From assembly GCF_900114005.1 (NCBI RefSeq), contig NZ_FORM01000002.1, forward strand, positions 248,001 through 312,000: DNA of 64,000 nucleotides, given 5' to 3'. Position numbers and translations under genes: made by a program. The DNA is from Olleya namhaensis (GTDB lineage: Bacteria; Bacteroidota; Bacteroidia; Flavobacteriales; Flavobacteriaceae). Position 1 is the stretch's first letter; each line of letters opens with the position of its first letter. This document shows, piece by piece, positions 43,660-52,462 of the stretch. The notes below the pieces were generated by a model. The model was not told where the DNA came from. It did no database searches and saw only the letters and a program-made list of their open reading frames with translations.

Positions 43660-44754
43660 ATGACAAAACAAACAGTAACGTTCTCTCGAACAGACTCTGC
43701 AAAATTTTTTAAAACACTTAACAAACGTGTTAATAATTATTTTAAAGAAAACAAGATTAAAAAAACAGGTAACTGGAAATTATATATTAAAACAGTAGTA
43801 ATGTTTACATTATTACTAGGTCCCTTAGTATTGTTATTAACGGTTGACTTACCAACTTGGCTACAAATTATATCTGTTATGGTTATAGGTATTGGTATGG
43901 CTGGTGTAGGTATGAATGTTATGCATGATGCCAATCACGGATCCTTTTCTAGTAAAAAATGGGTAAACCGCTTAATGGGAAGTAGCATACACATTTTAGC
44001 TGGTAATGATTATAACTGGAAAGTGCAACACAATGTGTTACACCACACTTACACTAACATTGAAGGGCACGATGAAGATATTGACGCTGGAAGAATCATA
44101 CGTTTCTCTAAGCATTCTAAATGGTTAAAAATTCACCAATACCAAAAATATTATGCCTTTTTACTTTACGGTTTATTAACTGTAAATTGGGCTATCACTA
44201 CAGATTTTAAGCAAACTTACATTTACTTAAAAAGAAAATTATCTTATGGAGATTTCCCTAAGCCTGCAACCCAATGGACTAAATTAATTATTGGTAAAAT
44301 CTTATACTACACTATTTGGGTAGTCCTACCTTTATCATTAGGCTATGCTTGGTGGCAAGTATTAATTGGCTTTTTGATCATGCATTATACTGCAGGAATC
44401 ATTTTAAGCGTTGTCTTTCAATTAGCACACGTTATGCCTAACACGGACATGCCTTTACCTGACGAAAACGGTAACATGAAAAACACGTGGGCCATTCACC
44501 AGTTATTTACAACGTCTAACTTTTCGCCTAAAAATTGGTTAGTAGAATTTTACACAGGTGGATTAAACAGACAGGTAGAACACCATTTATTTGCACATAT
44601 TAGTCATGTACATTACAAAAACATTGCTAAAATAGTAAAAGATACAGCGCATGAATTTAGCTTACCATACAACGAGTATAACACGATGTGGAAAGCTATT
44701 GGAGAGCATTACCAACAACTAAAAATGTTAGGACAAAACCCTAACATAGCGTAA
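43660..44754 (+). CDS. Membrane fatty acid desaturase (front-end/acyl-CoA type)
   Basis: 364 residues from ATG 43660, chosen because the promoter box at 43597 would otherwise be inside the gene and because an upstream extension looks non-coding. Three histidine boxes: H89DANH, H124NVLHH and QVEHH (305-309). The Gln at the start of the third box is the mark of front-end and linoleoyl-CoA-type desaturases. Transmembrane stretches lie around 43-85 and 205-270. No cytochrome b5 domain is fused, so an external electron donor is required. It likely introduces double bonds into membrane acyl chains; regiospecificity is unknown. Confidence 0.9.
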   Translation: MTKQTVTFSRTDSAKFFKTLNKRVNNYFKENKIKKTGNWKLYIKTVVMFTLLLGPLVLLLTVDLPTWLQIISVMVIGIGMAGVGMNVMHDANHGSFSSKKWVNRLMGSSIHILAGNDYNWKVQHNVLHHTYTNIEGHDEDIDAGRIIRFSKHSKWLKIHQYQKYYAFLLYGLLTVNWAITTDFKQTYIYLKRKLSYGDFPKPATQWTKLIIGKILYYTIWVVLPLSLGYAWWQVLIGFLIMHYTAGIILSVVFQLAHVMPNTDMPLPDENGNMKNTWAIHQLFTTSNFSPKNWLVEFYTGGLNRQVEHHLFAHISHVHYKNIAKIVKDTAHEFSLPYNEYNTMWKAIGEHYQQLKMLGQNPNIA

Positions 44755-44784
44755 TTAATTTTTGCACAACATAACAACACACAA

Positions 44785-45975
44785 ATGAACCAACCACTTT
44801 CTGACCGTATTTTAAACATGTCTACCTCTGCCACTTTAGCTATGGCAGCAAAAGCAAGAGAACTTAGAGGTGAAGGCAAAGACATTATTGGATTAAGTTT
44901 AGGAGAACCAGACTTTAATACACCGGACTTTATTAAAGATGCTGGTATCCAAGCTATAAACGACAATTATAATTCATACTCTCCAGTGGATGGTTATGTA
45001 GAATTAAAAGAAGCGGTTATTACCAAGTTTAAACGTGATAATAACTTAACCTATACGTTACCACAAGTAGTTGTGTCTACAGGAGCTAAACAAAGTTTAG
45101 CAAATATAGCTGCTGTTATGTTAAACAAAGGAGACGAGGTTATTTTACCATGCCCTTACTGGGTTAGTTACTCTGATATTGTTAAACTTAGTGAAGGTGT
45201 CCCTGTTGAAGTTAAAACAAGTATTGATACAGACTTTAAAATGACGCCTGCACAGTTAGAAACAGCTATTACACCAAAAACAAAAATGGTTTGGTTTAGT
45301 AGTCCTTGTAACCCAAGTGGATCATTATATAGCAAAGCAGAATTAGAAGCTTTGGCGGTTGTTTTAAGACAACATCCAAATATTTATGTAGTCTCTGACG
45401 AGATTTACGAGCACATCAATTATACAGGTAAAGCACACGCAAGCATGGCTGGTATTGATGGTATGTTTAACAATACTATTACAGTAAACGGAGTCTCTAA
45501 AGCATTTGCTATGACTGGATGGCGTATTGGTTACATAGGTGCCCCAGATTGGATTGCACGTGCGTGTAACAAAATGCAAGGTCAAATTACTAGTGGTGCA
45601 AACTGTATTGCACAACGTGCAGTAATTACAGCTTTAAATGCAGATCCTAGTGTTGTAAAGTTTATGATTGACGAGTTTAAAGTACGTCGTGATTTAGTTC
45701 TTGATTTACTTAGTAACATTGAAGGTTTTCAAACTAACACACCAGAAGGTGCTTTTTACGTATTTCCAGATGTGTCTTACTTTTTTGGAAAAACATTAAG
45801 AGGAAAAACAATTAATAACGCAACCGACTTTTCTTTATATTTACTAGAAGAAGCTTTAGTAGCAACCGTAACTGGTGATGCTTTCGGAAATTCTAATTGT
45901 ATCAGAATAAGTTATGCGGCTTCACAAAAAGAAATTATTGAAGCTATTAAGCGTATCAAAGAAGTGGTAAGCTAA
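44785..45975 (+). CDS. Class I aminotransferase, aspartate aminotransferase type
   Basis: 396 residues. SLGEPDFNTPDFIKDAGIQAI, CPYWVSYSDIVKLSEG, SSPCNPSGSLYSKAEL, SDEIYEHINYTG and NGVSKAFAMTGWRIGYIGAP with the PLP Lys are typical of subgroup Ib/gamma aspartate aminotransferases. It interconverts aspartate and oxaloacetate (linked metabolically to ppc and homoserine supply). Related enzymes can use prephenate or aromatic substrates, so specificity is inferred. It starts 30 bp after the desaturase stop and may share its transcript; a terminator follows. Confidence 0.9.
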   Translation: MNQPLSDRILNMSTSATLAMAAKARELRGEGKDIIGLSLGEPDFNTPDFIKDAGIQAINDNYNSYSPVDGYVELKEAVITKFKRDNNLTYTLPQVVVSTGAKQSLANIAAVMLNKGDEVILPCPYWVSYSDIVKLSEGVPVEVKTSIDTDFKMTPAQLETAITPKTKMVWFSSPCNPSGSLYSKAELEALAVVLRQHPNIYVVSDEIYEHINYTGKAHASMAGIDGMFNNTITVNGVSKAFAMTGWRIGYIGAPDWIARACNKMQGQITSGANCIAQRAVITALNADPSVVKFMIDEFKVRRDLVLDLLSNIEGFQTNTPEGAFYVFPDVSYFFGKTLRGKTINNATDFSLYLLEEALVATVTGDAFGNSNCIRISYAASQKEIIEAIKRIKEVVS

Positions 45976-45996
45976 CTAGCAACCCTATAAATTATT

Positions 45997-46026
45997 AAAA
46001 GCTTCACTTAGGTGAAGCTTTTTTTT
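45997..46026. terminator. Bidirectional intrinsic terminator
   Basis: AAAAGCTTCAC and GTGAAGCTTTT with flanking A/T runs lie between the aminotransferase gene and the convergent 88-codon gene. Confidence 0.88.
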
Positions 46027-46291
46027 ACATATAATATATTAGCGTTCCAATTAAAATCAGCATCACAACTGACAAAACTACGACTTGTTTAGTACGCCTT
46101 AATTTTTGCTCTTGCTGCAGTTTCTTGCGTAACATTAGAATCTTTTGCTCTGTGATCTTCGGTAAATTATATTCTGTCTTCTCTGTAGAATTAGTAACAA
46201 AACTAAAAGACTTCTCTTTACGTTTTGCCATCATACTTCTATTACTTTTTAACGACTGGTTTGCAGCCATCATTGCGCCTTCTCCTCCCAT
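46025..46291 (-). CDS. Small protein with one C-terminal membrane segment
   Basis: 88 residues: a polar, Lys-rich N-terminal half starting MGGEGAMMAANQSLKSNRS, a charged helix (KILMLRKKLQQEQKLRRTKQ) and a terminal hydrophobic segment VVVLSVVMLILIGTLIYYM, so probably tail-anchored in the inner membrane with the N terminus in the cytoplasm. I recognise it as a type that recurs in Flavobacteriaceae but has no established role. It starts 180 bp beyond the small gene at 46472 and ends at a shared terminator. Confidence 0.75.
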   Translation of the reverse strand: MGGEGAMMAANQSLKSNRSMMAKRKEKSFSFVTNSTEKTEYNLPKITEQKILMLRKKLQQEQKLRRTKQVVVLSVVMLILIGTLIYYM

Positions 46292-46386
46292 GATTTCTAA
46301 ATTTTAGTCTGAATGACTTCAGAAATTAAACATTAATAATCCGTGGACAGTTGAAGTTAATTCAACTACCTTAAAATTATTCCATA

Positions 46387-46423
46387 AAAAAAAGCTGCTT
46401 TACATATAAGTAGCAGCTTTTTG
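46387..46423 (-). terminator. Intrinsic terminator
   Basis: AAAAAGCTGCT...AGCAGCTTTTT; on the minus strand the stem is followed by TTTTTTTTATGG. It lies ~50 bp beyond the 82-codon gene at 46472-46720, which it would terminate. Confidence 0.8.
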
Positions 46424-46471
46424 ATAAATGTTACATTTCTTTATAAAGAAAATAACAAAAGACTAATAAAA

Positions 46472-46720
46472 TTAAGTAGCAATTAATACTAACATAACCG
46501 CAAACAATGCCACTTTAATTAGTGTCGCAGTGGCACAACAAGTTCTATTATAAGACCAACTTTTTAATTGTTGCCTTCTGTTAAACAGAGATTTTGATTT
46601 GAAATTTCTATAATTTGAAATAACAATAGACTTGTAATTTGTATTTAAGATACCTGAATAATTATTAAAAGAAATAACTGAGTCTGGTTCTAATGATTGT
46701 GTGTTGATTGATAATTCCAT
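46472..46720 (-). CDS. Possible small membrane protein
   Basis: 82 residues ending in a hydrophobic segment (TATLIKVALFAVMLVLIAT), with a Ser/Asn/Tyr-rich N terminus. I recognise no family. Support comes from its own terminator downstream (46387-46423) and from the fact that the 46.4-46.8 kb region is otherwise empty. The frame could still be accidental. Confidence 0.45.
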   Translation of the reverse strand: MELSINTQSLEPDSVISFNNYSGILNTNYKSIVISNYRNFKSKSLFNRRQQLKSWSYNRTCCATATLIKVALFAVMLVLIAT

Positions 46721-46813
46721 GATTGATTGATGTATTGGTTATATAATAAAGACGAGGTAGTCTTTAAAATGTTACAGTACAACATTAAAATACATGGAAG
46801 TAATTAATTTGTA

Positions 46814-48319
46814 TTATCTGTTTCGCCAGAAGAAAGGCGTCAATAAAATAAGCACCGTAAACAACTCTAATCTACCAATTAGCATTAAAAACGCAGACCA
46901 CCACTTACCTATTGCAGGTAATGATGCGTAGTTATTTACTGGACCAAATTGCCCTAAAGCAGGTCCAACGTTACCTAAGCTAGAAGCCGCAATACCTATA
47001 GAGGATTCAAAATTAATACCCATCATAGAAAAACCAAGAGCACCGATAATAAAAGAGATCATATATAAAATAAAGAATCCTAATATATTAAATACAATTT
47101 CTTTGGAAATTGCCCTTTTGTTATATCTAACAGGTACTATAGCATTAGGGTGTAACGTTCTTTTAAATTCTAAAAACCCATTTTTAATTAAGACCATGTG
47201 GCGCACTACTTTTACACCTCCAGCAGTACTTCCTGCTGACCCGCCTAAAAACATCAACCCAAAGAAAAGCACAACTAAAAATGGTGTCCACAGTGTATAA
47301 TCTGCGGTAACAAATCCAGTGGTTGTTATTACTGATATTACTTGAAATAAAGCATGTCTAAAAGCACTCTCTCCACGTCCCCAAACCATTGGATGGTCTA
47401 TAGACGATAATGATAAATCTGCTCTGAAATAAATAATTAAAGCTGATACAATAGTAAAAATAGCCACAAACATGAAGTACAATTTAAACTCCTCGTCCTG
47501 GATTACCTTTTGCACTTTTCCTTTAAAAGCAAAATAACTTAAGACAAAATTTGACCCTGCCAAAAACATAAAAAAGATAATAATATACTGTATAATAGGC
47601 TTATTATTCCAATAGGCAACACTGGCATTTTTTGTAGAAAACCCACCAGTAGACAAAGTACACATCGAGTGATTTACAGCATCAAAAAAGCTCATTCCTG
47701 CTACCTTAAGTAATATAGTTTCGGCAGCTGTATATCCAAAATAGATTAACCACAGACGCTTAGCTGTATCTGTAATTCGTGGATGTAATTTATCTGCACT
47801 CGGACCAGGTGCTTCTGCAGCAAATAACTGCATCCCTCCAATACCTAATAATGGAAGTATGGCTACTGCCAACACAATAATACCCATACCACCAATCCAG
47901 TGCGTTAAACTCCTCCAAAACAATACCCCTTTTGGAACAATCTCAATGTCATTTAAAATGGAAGCTCCCGTAGTTGTAAAACCAGACATGGTTTCAAAAA
48001 AAGCATTTGTAAAACTTGGAATAGCTCCTGTAGCTAAATATGGAATAGCACCTGATAGTGACATTACAATCCACCCAAAGGACACTACAATATAACCCTC
48101 ACGTTTGTTTAACTCTTTGTTATGGTCCCGATGATTAAACATCCCTAAAAGACCAAAAAGTAACACTCCAAAACCAGATAAAAACAGATTTAATGTTACC
48201 CCATCTTCATAGATAAGACTGACTAATGCTGACAACAAAATAAAGCCACCATTAAACACCAATAACAATCCGAAAAAATAAAATATTATTTTGTAGTTAA
48301 GACGTAAACGTTTTCTCAT
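46814..48319 (-). CDS. trkH: Potassium uptake channel subunit TrkH/KtrB
   Basis: 501 residues with about ten hydrophobic segments. Repeated P-loop selectivity regions are visible, e.g. SGFTTTGASIL, CTLSTGGFSTKN, ITTTGFVTADY and SSLGNVGPALG, each centred on the conserved Gly of a TrkH filter. It forms the membrane pore for K+ uptake, gated by the cytoplasmic TrkA protein encoded just upstream, with which it overlaps by one base (TAATG). Confidence 0.94.
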   Translation of the reverse strand: MRKRLRLNYKIIFYFFGLLLVFNGGFILLSALVSLIYEDGVTLNLFLSGFGVLLFGLLGMFNHRDHNKELNKREGYIVVSFGWIVMSLSGAIPYLATGAIPSFTNAFFETMSGFTTTGASILNDIEIVPKGVLFWRSLTHWIGGMGIIVLAVAILPLLGIGGMQLFAAEAPGPSADKLHPRITDTAKRLWLIYFGYTAAETILLKVAGMSFFDAVNHSMCTLSTGGFSTKNASVAYWNNKPIIQYIIIFFMFLAGSNFVLSYFAFKGKVQKVIQDEEFKLYFMFVAIFTIVSALIIYFRADLSLSSIDHPMVWGRGESAFRHALFQVISVITTTGFVTADYTLWTPFLVVLFFGLMFLGGSAGSTAGGVKVVRHMVLIKNGFLEFKRTLHPNAIVPVRYNKRAISKEIVFNILGFFILYMISFIIGALGFSMMGINFESSIGIAASSLGNVGPALGQFGPVNNYASLPAIGKWWSAFLMLIGRLELFTVLILLTPFFWRNR

Positions 48320-49668
48320 TATAAAAATAATTTTTCAACCTCTTTTATAGATCTTGGTAAACAACATACCACGATATAATCGCCTTCTTCGATCCTAAAA
48401 CCTCCTAAAGCTATTAAACCTTCACCGTGTCTAATTACACCGCCTACAATAGCTGATCTAGGAAACTTAACGTCTTTTATTAATTTATTACAAATCTTAG
48501 AACTAGACTTGACCTTAAACTCTAACAACTCTGCATTCATGTTGTTAAGTTTAGTCATTGCAACAACATCACCTTTACGGATATATCTAAAAATGTTATT
48601 TGCTGCAAGTAGTTTTTTATTTATAAGTGTATCAATACCTATAGATTGAGACAATTCAAAATAGTCCATATTCTCAACCAAAGCAATAGTTTTCTTTACA
48701 CCTTTAGACTTAGCCATCAAACAAGACATGATGTTAGTCTCTGAATTACCAGTTACAGAAATAAAAGCATCCATATCGCTAATATTTTCTTCTTCTAATA
48801 ATTCTACATTTCTACCATCACCATTTATCACCAGTACTTTTGGCAAATCATCTGCTACATCAAAAGCAACATCTTTATTATTTTCTATTAATTTAACATT
48901 AAAACCATTAGCAGATAAGTCTCTTGCTGTTTTAAAACCAATTTTACTTCCTCCTAAAATCATAACATCCTTTACAGGAGTATTGGCTTTACCGGTCATT
49001 CTGCATAACTCTTCTCCTCCACCTGCACACGTAATAAATACGGCATTATCACCTTCTCTAAACTCAGTATCTCCTCTAGGAATAATTGTATACTGTGTTC
49101 CAAAACGTTGAATTGCAATGGGCACAAAATGTATTTCAGAAAATAACTCGGCTGCTTCTTTGACTGTTTTTCCAACAAAACCTGCGGTTCTTGAAAGCTT
49201 TAAGCTTACCATGGTTAATGCACCATCTTCAAACTCATAACTATCTTTAAAAGCCGATTGATTTAAAAGTAACTCAATCTCTGATGCTGCTAAACTTTCT
49301 GGAGAAATCAATTCATCAATACCAAATCTAGTAAACCCTACCTCATCTTTATGTTTAATAAACTCGGTATTAGAGATTCTTGCAATGGTACGTTTTGCTC
49401 CTAGTTGTTTGGCCAAAACACAAACTGTAATATTTGTTGTTTCGGATGCTGTAACACCAATTAAAAGATCTGCGCGGTCAATTTTTGCCTCTTTTAAAAT
49501 AGCAATTGACGTCGCATCACCTTTTATGACTTTGATATCTAAATGGTTATCCGCGTAAGACAAACTGTCTCTATCCGTATCAATAAGTGTAATTTCTTGA
49601 GACTCGTAAGACAATAATTTTGCTAAATGAAATCCAACTTCACCAGCTCCAGCAATAATTATTTTCAT
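48319..49668 (-). CDS. trkA: Potassium transporter regulatory subunit TrkA
   Basis: 449 residues with two RCK modules. The first begins MKIIIAGAGEVGFHLAKLLSYESQEITLIDTD (Rossmann GxGxxG, residues 6-11, then the acidic ribose-binding residue); the second begins at ~230 VMILGGSKIGFKTARDLSANGFNVKLIEN. Each is followed by a TrkA-C-like beta domain. It binds NAD(H)/nucleotides and gates TrkH, encoded directly downstream with one-base overlap. The two-gene operon is typical of Trk systems. Confidence 0.95.
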   Translation of the reverse strand: MKIIIAGAGEVGFHLAKLLSYESQEITLIDTDRDSLSYADNHLDIKVIKGDATSIAILKEAKIDRADLLIGVTASETTNITVCVLAKQLGAKRTIARISNTEFIKHKDEVGFTRFGIDELISPESLAASEIELLLNQSAFKDSYEFEDGALTMVSLKLSRTAGFVGKTVKEAAELFSEIHFVPIAIQRFGTQYTIIPRGDTEFREGDNAVFITCAGGGEELCRMTGKANTPVKDVMILGGSKIGFKTARDLSANGFNVKLIENNKDVAFDVADDLPKVLVINGDGRNVELLEEENISDMDAFISVTGNSETNIMSCLMAKSKGVKKTIALVENMDYFELSQSIGIDTLINKKLLAANNIFRYIRKGDVVAMTKLNNMNAELLEFKVKSSSKICNKLIKDVKFPRSAIVGGVIRHGEGLIALGGFRIEEGDYIVVCCLPRSIKEVEKLFL

Positions 49669-49764
49669 ATTTATTTAATAATGGGAATGCAAAGATAATT
49701 AATTTAAATATTTAAGGGTCAATTATTTATTCTTTTGAAGTTTTATAGACTATTCTGAATGCAT

Positions 49765-49772
49765 TATCTTTG
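49765..49772 (+). promoter_or_regulatory. -7 box of menG-porT
   Basis: TATCTTTG matches TAnnTTTG. The expected transcript start (~49779) leaves fewer than ten bases before the preferred TTG start at 49787, so the mRNA would be nearly leaderless. Confidence 0.55.
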
Positions 49773-49786
49773 TAAAAAAATTGATT

Positions 49787-50515
49787 TTGACGAAAATAAA
49801 TCCTTACAAAAATAGTGACTTAGGCAAAAAAGAACAAGTTGCTAAAATGTTTGACACCATTTCTGGAGAGTATGATGGCTTAAACCGTGTAATATCATTT
49901 GGTATTGATATTAAATGGCGAAAAAAAGTTGTTGAAATAGTCAAAGCTAGCAATCCTAAAAATGTCCTTGATATTGCAACCGGAACCGGTGATTTAGCAA
50001 TTAACCTAGCAGAAACTAGTGCCGAAAAAATTATAGGTTTAGACATTAGTAGCGGAATGCTAGAGGTTGGAAAACAAAAAATTAAAGCCAAGCAATTAGA
50101 TCAAAAAATTGACATGGTTATTGGTGATTCCGAGAACATGCCTTTTGACGACAATAGTTTTGATGCCATAACAGTAGCATTTGGAGTCCGTAATTTTGAA
50201 ACTTTAGAAAACGGATTAAAAGACATTTTACGCGTATTAAAACCGGGTGGTGTTTTTGTTATTTTAGAAACATCTGTACCTACTAAGTTTCCTTTTAAAC
50301 AAGGCTACCAGTTTCATTCTAAAGTAATTTTACCTACTGTTGGAAAACTTTTTTCTAAGGACAAAACAGCTTACAAATACTTAAGCGAAAGTGCTAATGC
50401 TTTTCCTTACGGAGAAAAGTTGAACAATATTTTACGTAATATTGGGTTTATTAATGTTACAGATATGCCTCAAACATTTGGTGTAGCTACAATTTACAAA
50501 GCATCAAAACAATAA
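49787..50515 (+). CDS. menG: Demethylmenaquinone methyltransferase
   Basis: 242 residues when started at TTG 49787 ([23 protein letters not shown]); another in-frame TTG at 49781 would add two residues. No ATG is available at the N terminus. Motifs are [17 protein letters not shown] (SAM site), [30 protein letters not shown]-type region and [15 protein letters not shown]. It C-methylates demethylmenaquinone in the last step of menaquinone synthesis (UbiE family). The stop overlaps the porT start by one base, an arrangement seen in other flavobacteria. Confidence 0.92.
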   Translation: MTKINPYKNSDLGKKEQVAKMFDTISGEYDGLNRVISFGIDIKWRKKVVEIVKASNPKNVLDIATGTGDLAINLAETSAEKIIGLDISSGMLEVGKQKIKAKQLDQKIDMVIGDSENMPFDDNSFDAITVAFGVRNFETLENGLKDILRVLKPGGVFVILETSVPTKFPFKQGYQFHSKVILPTVGKLFSKDKTAYKYLSESANAFPYGEKLNNILRNIGFINVTDMPQTFGVATIYKASKQ

Positions 50516-51240
50516 TGAATACAAGATACACCTACCTATTACTGTTTACTTTATTATTTACAACAGTGTCTCAAGCACAACTTTTTTCGAAAGAAAAAAT
50601 TAAAAACCTTGAATCTGTAGACAAAGCTAGAATAAGCTGGGGTTATTACTTAGGATTTAATAATCTGGATTTTAAGTTTGATTACAATAGTAATATTGGA
50701 GACATTCAAACAGAACGCACTACGGGTTTTAATGTTGGACTTTTAGGAAACTTACGTATTAATGAGTATTTAGATTTACGTCTAGAGCCAGGTTTAGTAA
50801 TTGCACAACGTAATTTAATGTATCAAGAAAATTATTTCGCAGATTTTGATGACGAAGTAAATGACTCTGACCTTTTACGTGAGGTAAAATCGACTTATGT
50901 CTATTTTCCTTTACTATTAAAAATATCTACAAAGCGTGTCAATAACTTTAAGCCGTTTGTTTTAGCAGGTGTCTCTACAGCGATTAACTTATCTAGTAAC
51001 GAGAAAAACCCTGACGACAATTCTGCTGGAGATTTTAGAATGGTAAAAAATATGCAGTTTTTTGAAATTGGTTTTGGTATAGATTTTTACTTAGATCGTT
51101 TTAAATTTACACCATCAATTAGAGGTGTATTTGCCATGAAAGACGAACTTATTAGAGACAGAGACCCTAATAGTCCTTGGACAGGTAACATTAGTCAAAT
51201 GCAAACACGTGGCGTTTTTATTAACTTTACAGTGCAGTAA
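50515..51240 (+). CDS. porT: Type IX secretion system outer-membrane protein PorT/SprT
   Basis: 241 residues. Signal peptide (YTYLLLFTLLFTTVSQAQ) followed by ~8 amphipathic beta-strands ending in aromatic residues (GVFINFTVQ), consistent with a small outer-membrane barrel. The sequence character and its location directly after ubiE/menG match SprT/PorT, which is needed for T9SS secretion and gliding. Consistent with T9SS cargo at 1213-2376. Translationally coupled to menG (TAATG). Confidence 0.85.
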   Translation: MNTRYTYLLLFTLLFTTVSQAQLFSKEKIKNLESVDKARISWGYYLGFNNLDFKFDYNSNIGDIQTERTTGFNVGLLGNLRINEYLDLRLEPGLVIAQRNLMYQENYFADFDDEVNDSDLLREVKSTYVYFPLLLKISTKRVNNFKPFVLAGVSTAINLSSNEKNPDDNSAGDFRMVKNMQFFEIGFGIDFYLDRFKFTPSIRGVFAMKDELIRDRDPNSPWTGNISQMQTRGVFINFTVQ

Positions 51241-51253
51241 AGACAACTTACAC

Positions 51254-51574
51254 TTAGTCAATTATAGTACTAAAAATGTGCATTGCTATTTGGTAATAGC
51301 AATAAGCAATTGGAATATTAGCTAATATTATTAAGATACTAATTCTCAAATCTTTTTGTGCGTCATCTTCAGAATATTTTAAGAGTAATCCAATCAATAA
51401 AATACTATTTAAAATAAAAGCCCCAAATAGGAAGACCATACCTAGCAACATAAAAAGAGTGTTTTCTGTCAGGTAAAAAAACAACAAAATAAGCGACCCA
51501 AACAAAAAGGACAATATAGCTACTAATCTGCTTGTTTTAATAATTCCTGTTTCATCTTTTAATGCTTTCATCAC
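51254..51574 (-). CDS. Small integral membrane protein (three segments)
   Basis: 106 residues (a second ATG one codon later is equally possible). Three hydrophobic stretches: about 16-37, 40-65 and 79-102. There is no recognisable family motif. It is 12 bp downstream of the rRNA methyltransferase gene on the same strand and probably co-transcribed with it. Confidence 0.7.
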   Translation of the reverse strand: MMKALKDETGIIKTSRLVAILSFLFGSLILLFFYLTENTLFMLLGMVFLFGAFILNSILLIGLLLKYSEDDAQKDLRISILIILANIPIAYCYYQIAMHIFSTIID

Positions 51575-51585
51575 AAATTATAAGA

Positions 51586-52299
51586 CTATCCTCTTCTAAA
51601 TTCACTTAATAAAATTGCTCCTGCAGTAGCGACGTTTAAACTTTCGGTTGCTTGAAGCGCTCCAAATCTTGGGATACTGATCTTATCAGTAACACAAACC
51701 TCAATAGCTTTGGATATTCCGTTGGCCTCATTTCCTAAAACTAAAACACCTGATTTAGGCATCTTAGATTTATACACATCTTTACCTTCCATAAAGGCTC
51801 CAAACACAGGTAAATCTACTTTTTGTAAATAGGATTCAAGATCCACATAATGTATTGCGACCCTTGTTAAAGACCCCATTGTAGCTTGTACTACTTTTGG
51901 ATTATAGCAATCCACTGTTTCTTGACTACACACCAATTGATCAACTCCAAACCAATCGCATAATCTAATAATAGTTCCTAAATTACCGGGATCACGTACA
52001 CTATCTAATGCTAAAATTAAACCGTCAGATTGTAAGCTTAAGTCTTCTGGTATTTTAAAAACAGCCAATGCTTTGTTAGGTGTGGTTAAACAACTTATTT
52101 TTTTTAAATCGTTTTCAGATATAATAACCTCTTGATCCACATCAAAAGTTTCGGTTGTAAATAAATCTACCAATTTAAAAGTAGAATTTAAAAACTCCTC
52201 AATAACCTTTCTGCCTTCAGCAATAAACAAACCGTCTTGTTGTCTATATTTTTTTTGCTTTAAACGCGTTATATTTTTAATTTGATTTTTAGAAATCAC
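51586..52299 (-). CDS. SpoU/TrmH-family RNA 2'-O-methyltransferase
   Basis: 237 residues. An N-terminal substrate-binding region (KNQIKNITRLKQKKYRQQDGLFIAEGRKVIEEF) is followed by SPOUT-fold motifs: DSVRDPGNLGTIIRLCDWFG (motif 1), VLVLGNEANGIS (motif 2) and ISIPRFGALQATESLNVATAGAILLSEF (motif 3), which together build the trefoil knot and SAM site. The family 2'-O-methylates rRNA or tRNA; the target nucleotide here is not identifiable. Confidence 0.92.
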   Translation of the reverse strand: MISKNQIKNITRLKQKKYRQQDGLFIAEGRKVIEEFLNSTFKLVDLFTTETFDVDQEVIISENDLKKISCLTTPNKALAVFKIPEDLSLQSDGLILALDSVRDPGNLGTIIRLCDWFGVDQLVCSQETVDCYNPKVVQATMGSLTRVAIHYVDLESYLQKVDLPVFGAFMEGKDVYKSKMPKSGVLVLGNEANGISKAIEVCVTDKISIPRFGALQATESLNVATAGAILLSEFRRG

Positions 52300-52370
52300 A
52301 ATTTTGAAAATTTTTATAAAGAAAATGAAAAAAATGCAGTTACCATTTGTGTGTTTCTATTTATTTAAAA

Positions 52371-52400
52371 TTTGTTTGTACAATAAATAGTGTATTTTTG
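52371..52400 (+). promoter_or_regulatory. tamL promoter
   Basis: TTTG (52371-52374), an 18-bp spacer and TATTTTTG (52393-52400) form a complete Bacteroidetes promoter match, 63 bp before the start codon. Confidence 0.65.
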
Positions 52401-52462
52401 AATGTGATGTAAATATTAGGCATCAAAATTGTAATAAACGTTAGAATTAGTAAACATTTCCT

